Of a stretch of 64,000 bases of DNA, positions 9,759-20,135 are shown in pieces. How positions within the stretch are numbered: the first letter of the stretch is position 1; each line of letters opens with the position of its first letter. The stretch is from Thermothielavioides terrestris NRRL 8126 (lineage: Eukaryota; Ascomycota; Sordariomycetes; Sordariales; Chaetomiaceae), in the NCBI RefSeq assembly GCF_000226115.1, contig NC_016460.1:4154001-4218000 (forward strand). The letters run 5' to 3'. The notes beneath the pieces are model-generated. The model was not told the origin of the DNA. It ran no database searches and saw nothing but the letters and a program-made list of their open reading frames with translations. A program made the translations under genes and the position numbers.

Positions 9759-12266
9759 TCAGTAGCGCCGGTAGAAATCGTACGCCCTATCCCAGTCGCT
9801 CCTATTTTTCCGCGCGAACTCACTGCGCTCCTTCATCAGCGCCCGTCGATGCCGACGAGCCTCCTCGTCCTTCATGAGCTCATCGGGAAGGATTCCCTCG
9901 CGGCGGATCATTTCCATGATCTCGGCCGGTAGGCGGCAGCGTAGTTTCTTGAGCAGCTCTTCGGTTGGTTTCACCGCCTTGGCCGCGCCTTGCTCGAGGA
10001 GCAACTGGAACAAGTCGGGCGCCATGTCGCCCAGGGTGGCGCTGGGTCCGGAGCCAAAGATGGCCTCGGCCCACCAGTCGAACCGCTGCGGCGGCACGTT
10101 GGCCGTCGAGATGATGCGCTGGTGCGGGTCGACCAGCCACAGAGTGATGACGCGGTGGTGGCCTGGCTTGGTGCGGTCTCGGAGGCTGAAGGACGAGAGG
10201 CGCTGCTGGCTGCGGGAGGTTGGTCAGTTCTTGCGTCGACACGACCTTGACTGGATGGAAACGGCGCTCCCTTACAAGACGTTGGGAAACGCAAGCAGGC
10301 GCCCCTCGCGCGTCTCGATGCTGCCGTAGGGTTGAACGGCCCGGGCGTCGGGGCCGCTGTCTAAACTGGTGCCGAAGATGCGCCCACAGGCGCGGTGTAC
10401 ATCCCAATCTCCCTCACGCTGGCTGCGCAGGTCCTTCAGGTCTGGATTAGTGGCCATGCGCAGCGACAAGTAGCTCGGTGTCACGTTCTCCGAGTCTAGG
10501 TAGTACAGTGCCGTCGCGACAATGTGCTCGTTCATCTGGCCGTCGATCTGGATCAAACGTCAGTGGCACAACCCAGAGTATGCAGCCGTGATATGAGGGG
10601 GCGGGACAGAGACTGGACTTACGTGCCAGCCTTGATGGACCCGGAAGTCAGGCTTCTCGGGAGTAAGTTCAATGGAGGTCATTTTCACAATGACCTGCAG
10701 CCCGCTGTCCCCGAATCTCCCGCGGAGGGTTTGGCTCACTTCGTAGGTAACGGGCTTATACTCCAGCGGTTGAGGGAGGATGGGATCCCTGATCTCACGC
10801 CACTTGAGTTCCGCAACGAACTGCGCCCTTTTTGCGCGGTATGCAGCCAGTTTCGTCTCTCTTTCTGCACGGGATCTCGCCCATCCCTGCTTGTGCTCAA
10901 CGAAGAGCCTTGCTCCTTCTAGTTCGTTTATCTGTTCGGCATCGAATCCTGCGTTCCACAGCATTTCATTCAGTTCGTCCTTGTCGTACTCGACCGAGCC
11001 AGATTCAGCCTCGCTCGCAGCGAGCACGTCAGCATCGAACTTCTCCCAGATTGTGTTTCGATCATTGTGATTGCTGCGAGTGCTCCAGTCAGCAGGCCTA
11101 GTTGCATTTACGGCGGGTCGGCGGGGAATGGAACTCACCACACTGTTCCCACGGAACAGAAACGTCTTTGTTTGCGGCCGCGTTTGTCAACGGCTACGCC
11201 GCTGAGAGCCCGATCCCAGGCTGGGATGGCCTTGTCGATGAGCTTCTCCACGAGTGTGTATATTGCCGGGTACTTCTTCGGGTGGAGGTTGTTGATATAG
11301 CTGGTAAAGCGCACGGTGCCGTCTTCCTGGAAGGCGAGGTTCGCTGGGAGCCATTGGTAAGTCTTGGACCAATAAGTGGGCTTAACCTGACGGCCGTCAT
11401 CGTAGGGGCGTCCGTTGTCCTTTGGTACAACCTCCCCCTTGCCGGGCCACCTATCGATGGCATCGGTAACCCCGACAACTTCGTCCTCGATGAACCTAGT
11501 CCTGCCTGATGGCCGAACATAAGTTCCCTGAAGCAGCAAGACTGGTCACAAGTCACACGTGCAGACGCGCAGACGCACCGTAGACAAACGGATACATGGA
11601 CGGGTGGACAAGGTCTTGGACCATGAAGTTCGTCCAGGGGTGCCACTCGGGTTCAGTTCCCTGGTCGGCGCGCAGCCTCGCGAAGGCAGCCTTTAGTCCT
11701 TAGCGAAGCTCGTCGCTCACAAGCGAGTCGGCCTTGATAGCCGTGTTCTGCTGGCAGTTGAGGGTAAAGATCATGCCGGTCTCGCCGAAGTAGGCCGCCT
11801 TGTCCCTCAGCTCGGCGATGCACTGATCCATGAGGAGGCGGCGCAGTAACTCCGAGTCAGTGCCGAGAAGACAGATCAGACAGATATCAAGAGAGTTTGG
11901 AATGGGTAAACGCACATAGTCGAAAGCTTCCGGTGATATCAACCTGGTCCGCTTGGGCATGGGCAGCTCCTTGCCGTCCAGGATCTCGCGGTACATGGGT
12001 CTTTCGTCCTGGGATAGCGCCTCGTCGCGCCAGCGGGCGACGATGGCGTCGTCAAACACGTCCACGTGCCAGTTGGGCTTGTCCGTCAGGCGGTCCATGA
12101 GGATCATCATGGCCACCTCCCGAACCTGGAGGAGCTCTGACTCGGCGCCCAAGATGCCTCGGAAGCAACCTACGCGGTAGAAGTCGACGCCGGCCACGCC
12201 CTCCTGCTCGAGAAATCGCAGCGGCAGGTCTACGCCCGGATATTCGGGAGGTTCGGTGGGCGGCAT
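9759..12266 (-). pseudogene. DUF4246-family gene with an in-frame stop and a frame break
   Basis: Exons run 12266-11916, 11849-11579, 11527-11139, 11073-10623, 10547-10276 and 10209-9759. Family landmarks appear in order: CIAELRDKA, WHPWTNFMVQDLVHPSMYP, IELTPEKP, GQMNEHIVATALYY, EGRLLAFPNVF, and LWLVDPHQRIISTANVPPQ. DUF4246 proteins are fungal and of unknown function. Three 3' introns (10210-10275, 10548-10622, 11074-11138) have canonical ends and fitting phases. Two lesions exist. TAA at 11700-11702 interrupts a stretch that otherwise continues in frame (DELR-stop-GLKAAF) and can be read as CAA to TAA. The 51-nt intron 11528-11578 joins exons one base out of phase. A 37-nt intron would restore phase but is very short. 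The rest of the frame is intact, so decay would be recent; sequence error is the alternative. Confidence 0.75.
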
Positions 12267-12691
12267 TGCTGGTCTCTGTCACGCAGCTTGCGAGCTGTGA
12301 GGGAGGAGTGGCGGTGAGGCTTGCAACAAGATTCTGGCTGAACGAGCTAGACTAGAAAGATGGTTGAATCTCATTACAGCTGGCCCCACAAGCACAGCAG
12401 GCCTTGGCATCTTGCGTTTGGGGACGGGCTGGGCTCAAAATCTGGTCGAGAGATGTGCCAGAAAGCCTCCCAACAGATGCGTACATCGAAAATGTGACAT
12501 ATAGCTGTAGCTAGTTTAATGCATTACTAGGGAGTAGAATATAGTCTATTCTAAGGAAAATACTCACAGATCTATGAAACCCTTCCTGTCTATAACTGAT
12601 TACCTACTTGGACATTGTTAAGCAACAGCCAGAATGGGCGTCTGTCTAGCAAAATAGAATGGTAAGCTCTGGCCCTTGGGTGCCTCTTCCA
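12267..12691. other. Intergenic, 425 bp
   Basis: Promoter side of the DUF4246 gene and 3' flank of the ABC transporter. AT-richer than its neighbours. No gene seen. Confidence 0.6.
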
Positions 12692-15600
12692 CTACTCCTT
12701 CTGGAACCTCTTTAACAGCCCTCGAATGCGCCGGAAACCCATGAATCCGCCGCCCCGAACGCGGAAGACGTAGTAGAGGCCGATAGCAACGACGATGTCA
12801 AAGACGATGTACGCCCACATGATGCCAAAGTTCCGCCACCGATCGGCCCAGAAGATGTCGACACCCGCCAGGTACTGGTCGGCCACGCTGAAGCTGCAGT
12901 ACCGACACGCCTCGCGGTCCCACGGGTTCTGCAGCGTGCCCTGCGCCACGCCCGCCAGCGGCTGGAGGTACTCGGCGCAGGTCATGTTGGGCGGCGGGTT
13001 GAACGAGAGCGTCTCCGCGGCCGAGCACTCGACGGCCCGCCCGTGCAGCGCCGTCGAGACGATGCCCGAGATCCAGTAGGTGAAGGGCGAGACGTAGTAC
13101 ATGAAGGTCCAGAACCCGGGCAGCGCGGCGCGCGTCTGCAGCACGCCGCTGAAGATGGTGCTCATCATGGTGAGCAGGATGACCACGCCCGCGGCGGCCT
13201 GGGCGTCGGGCAGCGCCGCGATCGTCATGTGCGCGAAGGCGCTGGCGTACATGAAGAGCTGGATGATGAAGAGCAGGACCAGACCCTGTCGCGCCGACTC
13301 CTGGATGCCGACGACGGGGTAGTAGAAGCTGGCGAAGGCGAGGATGCCCGTCAGGATCTGGTACGGCATCTCGACGATGATGTTGGCGATGAGGAAGGCC
13401 TTCCAGGAGTAGACCTTGCTGGGCCTCTCGCGGACTTCGTAGAGGGACCGTTGGGTGACGAAGAGTGGTTGGATCTGTCGGAGTCGGAGTTAAAATCAAC
13501 GCATCCAAGACAGGCAGTTAAAGAGACCTGGCCGCCGGTTAGACATACCTGCTGCACTAGAGTCGTAAAAATGGTGGTGACCATGAAGACGGCAAACGCG
13601 ACGCCCCGCATGCCGGCCTGCGTGACCCCAGGCTGGAAGAAGGAGAACCCAACGAACAATCCGGACAAGGTGCCCAACGCCAACTTCGACAGGACATAGC
13701 CGGGCATGCGCCAGTACTGCTGAAAGATGCGCTGCGTGACAGCCCAGACTTGCGCATAGAAAGGCATCGCAAACTCCGAGCCAGCGTCGCCCGCGTTATC
13801 GACACCATCAGCCCCTCCGAGGAGCTTCTGACGCTGGCCTCGCTCGCGGATCCCCTCGATCTCCGCGAGGACGTCCTGGTACTCCTGACTCCCCTTCCAC
13901 ACCGAGTGCCAGTCCTCGCCGTCGCGGTTGACGCCCTCGGCGACGATCTCGAGCATGAACTCGGCAGGATTCTCGTCGTCGCCGCATGTCCGAGAGCCGT
14001 GCTTCGCGAAGTAGCCGAGCAGAGACTGCGAGTTGGGGCCGATGTCCCCAAAGTAGACCGTCTTGCCGCCCTGGGCAAGGAACAGCAAGCGGTCGAATTG
14101 CTGAAACAGGAGCGCGTTGGGCTGGTGGATCGTGCAGAGCACCGCCTGGCCCGCATCGGCCAGCTTGCGCAAGAAGACGCAGATGGCCCAGGCACTCTGC
14201 GAGTCGAGGCCGCTGGTGGGCTCGTCGAGGAAGAGGAGCAGCTTGGGCTTGGCGACCAGCTCGACGCCGATGGTCAGCAGCTTCCGCTGCTCGACGTTCA
14301 GACCTTCGCCGGGGACGCCGACGACCGCGTCGGCGTATTCTTCCATTCCCAGCATCTTTATAACCTCCTCGACGAATTCGAACTTTTCCTTTTTGCTGAC
14401 GGACTTGGGGCGGCGGAGCATGGCACTAAAGCGGAGACTCTCCCTCACAGTTGCCGTGTCGAGGTGAAGATCTGGCGAACACCTGATTGTCAGAACCACA
14501 CCACCTGACTAGACAAGTAAAGGGAATGAGGGAAGGGGCACGTTACCTTGCTGCTGCACATAGCCAGTCTGACGCTGAAAATCAGGCCCAACCGGACTGT
14601 CATTAACTAGCATGTCACCCGTAACGACACCGACACTGGTCCGCTGCGCGAGGACATCAAGCAGCGTGGTCTTACCCGCTCCAGAAGCGCCCATCAAGGC
14701 CGTCAGCGTGCCGGGCTTGACCCATCCAGACACATGGTCCAGCAGACGCCGCTTGCCGTCCTTGACGTCGATCTCATACACGACGTCCTTCCAGGTGAAG
14801 ACATCCCTCTGCGGCTCAATGGCGCCAATGCCGGGATCCTGCGAGCCACGGTCAACAGCGGCGGCAGCGACCTCGGGAGCGTCAGCCTTCTCTTCGTCCC
14901 CGCTGCTCTTGCGCTGCTTGGGATCCAAGTGCGCGGGAACAGAGCCCCGCGGGAAAACCAGCGCCTCGGCCGTGCTGGTGACGGACGAGTTGAGCTCGAC
15001 GGCGGCAAGGTAGACGGCTGTGAAGCCGACCAGGAAGGCGATGAGGACGCCGAAGTTGCGCCAGACGTGCGAGTAGGTGTAGCCGTAGGTGGTTGCGATG
15101 TACGCGTCGCCGCTGACGGTGGCGCGTCCGGCAACGGCACCGGGGCTGGCGCAGATCCAGGAGTCGCCGACGGGGGGCGAGTACGGCGGCACGATAGCGG
15201 AGCAGGGAAACTCGCGGCCGTGGAACTCGTTGGCGACGAGGATCTCGAAGGAGTAGTAGATCGGGTTGATCCACCGGATCCAGCTGAACCAGGGGTGCAT
15301 CTGCGGGACGGGGATGCTGCGGATGCTGTTAGCATGGGAGCCAAGTTTCGGCTCAGGGGGAGTTGTTGGTAGCATCACTCACATGTAGCCCGTGTACATG
15401 ACCAAGGCCAGCACGAGAACACCCGCCAGCGCCATGGCCTGCGCTATCGTCTTGGTGATGGCCGCGAGCGTCCGGAAGATGGCACTCATCACAAACGTCG
15501 CAACGTACGACACCAGAAAGTACAGGAAGAACTGGGCCGGCTCGCGGCGCAACCCGGCCAGAAAATAGACGATCAGATTGAACACCACCGCGGCGGCGAA

Positions 15601-17482
15601 CTTAACCGGCACGTCAGCCACGATGCCCGCGGCCGCCTCTGTGGCCGGATGGTAGAAGGCGTACGAGGCGTGCTTCTCGACGATCGGCCTCTGGCTGTAC
15701 AGGCTCTCGATCTCGGAGATGGCCGTCAGCGCGTTCAGCAGGATGGCCATGAACAGCACGGAGCCCTTGCCGTCGAAGCCGGCCGTCGCGTCCGGGTTGC
15801 CGTAGAAGATGCTGCCGATGATCAGGGCCAGGATCAGGTTGGCGCCCACGTTGGACGCCGTCGCCGACAGGTTGTTCCACACGCGCTGGTACGCCCGCTT
15901 GGTGTTCTGCCTGACCTGCATGAGCACGCTGATCGTGTACGGCGAGCCCGGCCGGACGTGCCTCGCCTGGCGGTAGTTCTTCTTCTCCCGCAGCTGCGCG
16001 AGGCCCCGGGCGTGCCCGTCGTCGTCCGCGAACTCGGCGTCGAAGCGCGCCATCTCCTCCTGCAGCGCCGCGAACTCGGGCGAGCCGAGCCAGTAGCGCT
16101 CGAAGTCCTCCGGCGTGCGGGGCACTTTGTGTTCCATGCCCGGCCGGGGGATCCGCTCCTCCGGGTTGGTCACGGCCGTGAGGAAGTCGCCCGTGGTCTG
16201 CCGCGGCGGGCAGTACCAGCCCTGGCGCTCGAAGAAGGCCTTGGCGGCGTGGGCGGGGCCGAAGTAGATCTGCCTGCCTTCGTACAGCACGGTGGCCTTG
16301 TCGAAGACGTCGTAGATGGCCTGGCCGGCCTGGTACATGGCGACGGCGTGGGCGTGGTGGCCGAGGTCGGACGACAGCCGGAGGGCCTGGACGAACTTCA
16401 GGGCGCTGGCCGAGTCGAGGCCGCGCGTGCTGTTGTCCCAGGCGCAGATCGGCGAGCCGGCGACCATCATCTCGGCGATGCTGACGCGCTTGCGCTCGCC
16501 GCCCGACACGCCGCGCACGTAGTCGCTGCCGACTTTGGTGTGGCGCGTGTGCGAGAGCCCGAAGACGGCCATGACCACCCGCGCGATGTAGTGGCAGTAC
16601 TCCGACCGCGACATGCCGCCGATCCGCTGGGAGGGCGTGCGCATCGCGGCGGCGAACTCGAGTGTCTGCCCGACGGTGAGATGGGGAAAATGCTTGTCGA
16701 CCTGGCAGGCACTGTCAGTCAGCTACACTAATACCTCATCCAATGTACTGAGAAATCCAAGAAAGCCGCGGGTAATAATCGAGACGTACCTCCTGGTTGT
16801 AGATCACCTCCCCCTTGAACTCTTTCTTCATCTGAGCCTGCGACGCGCCATTGTAGTGGATCGTAGATCCCGTGCCGAGGGTCAAACCGTTCAATTCTCC
16901 GCATATGGACTTCAAGAACGTGCTGCATCCCGAACCTGGCCGCCCGAGCACTGCCAGAAGCTCGCCGCTCCTTAGGAGGCCATTGAACCCGTGGAGGATG
17001 TGTTTCCGCTGCTTTTTCTGTGCGAACAGCTCTCCGATCCGAAGAGGAGCAAGCAGGACAGAGCCCGTGGTTTCCTGGAGCTGCAGCGCGGACCCGGATC
17101 CAAAGACGTCCAAGTTCCGAAAAAGGACGCCAAGCTCGCTGGTCTTGTGGCCCTGCTCATTGATTTGGGCCACGAAGTGCCGCACCCATTTCGTCACGTC
17201 GAAGTCTGCGGATTCAGGGTCTAGGGCGGTATCTGAAGCATCTAACGCATCTGGTCCGGCGGAGGCGCGCGAGCGATGCCGTGAGAGGGCCGTTGCAAGC
17301 CGATGGAGCTCTGTTGAGGCACCGTCCTCCAAGATCTCATGAAGCGGCTGTGTCCCTTGTGTCTGGTAATGGCAGTGGTCCCCGAGCGTTTCCGCGTTGT
17401 CACCGTCCTCGCTTGAGCCCGAGGCGCTCGTAGCGCCACTGGCGGCCATCTTGTTGCAAGGGCTTTGGTCCACGTCCGACAT
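12692..17482 (-). CDS. PDR-type ABC transporter (ABCG full-size)
   Basis: Five exons, 17482-16790, 16701-15383, 15316-14547, 14471-13549 and 13474-12692, give 1,495 residues, the usual PDR length. The layout is NBD1-TMD1-NBD2-TMD2. NBD1 has the degenerate PDR Walker [10 protein letters not shown] (~residue 180), signature [10 protein letters not shown] (~296) and Walker [18 protein letters not shown]2 has canonical Walker [10 protein letters not shown] (~880), the degenerate signature [12 protein letters not shown] and Walker [15 protein letters not shown]. This pairing of one degenerate and one canonical site is typical of fungal PDR pumps. Motifs [13 protein letters not shown] and [17 protein letters not shown] are the characteristic PDR loops. 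All four introns (88, 66, 75 and 74 nt) have GT-AG ends and preserve phase. By family it is a plasma-membrane exporter of drugs, toxins or lipids; the substrate is unknown. Confidence 0.95.
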
Positions 17483-18790
17483 AGCGAGTGGTTAGGGGCG
17501 AGGAGGGTTGAGGACCCGCGAGCTTGTACAGCTAGACTACGGCTCCTTTCAAGGCCCACACTAGAGGTCATGGTGGACGTCGAAACCGGCTTATATTTGC
17601 CACTGACGACATCCCATCGGACCCTCGGTGAGACTGAATACCGCTGTGTTGCGAGGTCCCTCGGCATCGTTCCGGTATGTACCGTGGAGCGAGGCCATTG
17701 GACTCCCCCGACGGGGTCGGAACGGACCCGTAGTAATAGGAACCCACCCGGCAGTCAATCAGCCTCATTTTTTGTCGTGCATGCTGAATGGCTTGCTAGC
17801 GTATGGACAAGTCCTGGTGAGCTTCGGCGCTCGGGTTCGAGGTCCAGCACACATGCCGTCTTCGGCATTAGTCTGAGACAGGGGAGGATACGTCGCAGCC
17901 AGGGGAAGACCGAGCCGAACGAAACTTGGCAGTTATCCTGATACGGAGTAGCAGCAGCCTTACCGCTGGCGCCATCGCAGGCCGGCCAAATTTTCGGTTT
18001 CCACTTCCCAAATCTTCAGGAGTGGACCGATCCCGTTCGGCGGCTTTTTTTCTCCTTTCTCCGTCTCCGCCGGACAAACACAACGGGAAGCGCCGACCGC
18101 AATCAGCCAATCATTCGGTCCTTGAGTCCCTTGTTGGCTTTCACATGCCAAACATAACAAAAGCATGTGAGCGGGACAAGGGAGTGGATAGGGGTTGATG
18201 TTCGATCACCGAGCCGCGTTGGAGATACCGATCTCACTCGTATCAAGATCGGCTGTTGTTCTCACCATTTCGCTCAATCAGCTCCTGTCGTCGATGGGTT
18301 ATATCTTGCCACGCGAAAGCTGATTGGCAAGGATCTTACTGGAATTACCCCCCCGACGGCCACCTAATGGAAACGCGCTTTTGCGCGAAGAGGACAATCT
18401 TGGCCGAGACTTTCCGAGCCTGACGGGACCAAGGTGGCCTCGGCGCCGTGACATGTTGTCGTTCTCCGTCCGCGGTCAGTCAGGACTTCGGGCCCCCGAT
18501 CGTCCCAATCTCAGCGTTGGCTGTGGCGGTATCGGGCCCGCGGGTGTGCGACGGTCATCGTGGACGAGGACCACGCATCACAAAGGCCAGAAGACGCGGG
18601 GCATCGAGCCGGGAACTGGGAACAGCATTTTTTTTTTTCTATGCGAGCACCCCGTTATCAATCGACATTCCAGCTAACATCTTTCCTCTTCCAACCCGGC
18701 ACATCGGTGCCGTAGAGAATCTGAGTAGTATTTTAGGAGGTATGTACCCAGAGCCAGCCAGGCGCCAAGCGGGCGAGGCCTCGACACCGT
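17483..18790. other. Intergenic region, 1.3 kb
   Basis: Upstream region of the ABC transporter and 3' flank of the methyltransferase. It includes an 11-T run (18628-18638). No gene or clear operator motif could be supported. Confidence 0.6.
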
Positions 18791-19537
18791 TCAGTCCTCG
18801 AATTTGGCCAGCTGGGCAAGCCCCCCGGTCTTCCGCGCAATGATCCACAGGAACGTCGCATCCGCTTTGGGGTCGCCGTTCACCTCCTGCAGCAGAATCT
18901 CGAACTTCAGCTCCTTGATAATCTCCAACGTCTTCTCTTCTCCCCACCCGCTCCAGTACATCCACCCTTTCTCCTGGCCCAGCCAGTGCTCCATCACCTC
19001 GCCCTCCATCTCCTCCACGGGGAAGTTCATCAGGAACATGCCGCCGGGCTTCAGCCAGTGCTCGACTCTCTCCAGCATGACGCGCTGCTCGTCCCGCGGC
19101 AGGTGGCAGATGCTGTAGAGCGCCACGACGGCGTCGAACTCGTCGGGAGGGTACGTCAGCGTCATCATGTCCTTCTCGGCCAGCACCAGCTGGTGCCGCT
19201 CGATGTGGTTGGGGAAGTGGTGGGCCGCGAGCGCAATCTGCGCCCCGGACAGGTCCACGCCGATCACATCCATGTCCTTAGCCAGGAGGATCTCCATGAC
19301 GGGCACGCCCGAGCCGCAGCCCAGTTCGAGGGCGTGCATTCCGGCCAGGCTGGGCGTGTCGTTGCCGGACTCGTCATTTTTCGCGTGGTATTTGCGGAGC
19401 AGCTTGAGGAGCTCCGTCGTGTAGTTCATGCGGAGCGGGTGGTGCGGCTGCGTCCACTCGTTGTACGCGGTCGAGATGCTGTCGTAGGCCTCCTTGAGGC
19501 GGGGCTTGAGGTCGGGCGGGGGATTCGGGGCGGCCAT
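18791..19537 (-). CDS. Class I SAM-dependent methyltransferase
   Basis: Single exon, 248 residues, starting at ATG 19535-19537 (MAAPNPPPDLK). The frame is open upstream, but the extra 27 codons are atypical. Motif I is ALELGCGSGVPVMEIL, followed by the acidic end of beta-2 (DVIGVDLS), the motif II region FDAVVALYSICHLP and LKPGGMFLMNFP after it. This is the Methyltransf_11/25 layout of small-molecule methyltransferases. No targeting signal is seen. It lies upstream of the divergently regulated ABC transporter region, but nothing shows a functional link. The substrate is unknown. Confidence 0.85.
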   Translation of the reverse strand: MAAPNPPPDLKPRLKEAYDSISTAYNEWTQPHHPLRMNYTTELLKLLRKYHAKNDESGNDTPSLAGMHALELGCGSGVPVMEILLAKDMDVIGVDLSGAQIALAAHHFPNHIERHQLVLAEKDMMTLTYPPDEFDAVVALYSICHLPRDEQRVMLERVEHWLKPGGMFLMNFPVEEMEGEVMEHWLGQEKGWMYWSGWGEEKTLEIIKELKFEILLQEVNGDPKADATFLWIIARKTGGLAQLAKFED

Positions 19538-20135
19538 TTTCAAATCTCGAGATCGGTTACTTATTACGATCGGTGGATAACGGACAGTGCAGGCCTCTTT
19601 TCCTGTGCTTGAAACCAAATGGTCCTATTGCGGCAGTGTTGAACTGTTTGATGGCTTTAAAGTTAAATGAGGTCGAGCGTGCCTATCGAATCCGAACAAG
19701 TACGCACTTGCAGCTTGAAATCTCGGTCTGACTCACGAATGGTAGCGACATCTGATCTGCCGGGGAGAGCCGCACCTTCCACATCTGTACAGCAAAAAGA
19801 GGTGCGTGTGAGCGCCAGGGAAGGAGTGCGGGGATTCTTGCCAAGAGGACCCTCTGCGTCAAAAAGTCCGTAACGGAAGGAAAGATGGAGACGGGAGTTG
19901 CTTTGCAGGACCGGGCCTAGATTGTTGCACCATATCTCTGTCTACCTGTCAGATTCTCAAGGGCAACTGCAACTGGCGGCCTTGCGTTGACACTTTCGGC
20001 GAGAGCAATTCATTAAATTAATACATGACACTCCCTAACTGTTCGCTACACCATGCCTCGATCTGAGTTGCACAATGCAAAGAAGCCTACTACCGTCCTC
20101 CCCGTTTGATTGGCTCCAATCCTCGTTTGGTGTTC
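19538..20135. other. Intergenic, 0.6 kb
   Basis: Promoter of the methyltransferase and 3' flank of the BCS1-like gene. No other feature recognised. Confidence 0.6.

Noticed and set aside
11542..11578. 37-nt intron that would rescue the DUF4246 frame
   Set aside because: Shorter than any other intron in the window, and it would add residues not expected in the family; the TAA upstream would remain.
15649..16731. 360-codon plus-strand frame
   Set aside because: Antisense of the ABC transporter exon 2, whose minus-strand motifs are unambiguous.
17483..19618. Methyltransferase plus ABC transporter as a biosynthetic cluster
   Set aside because: No core biosynthetic enzyme is nearby and the flanking genes are housekeeping.
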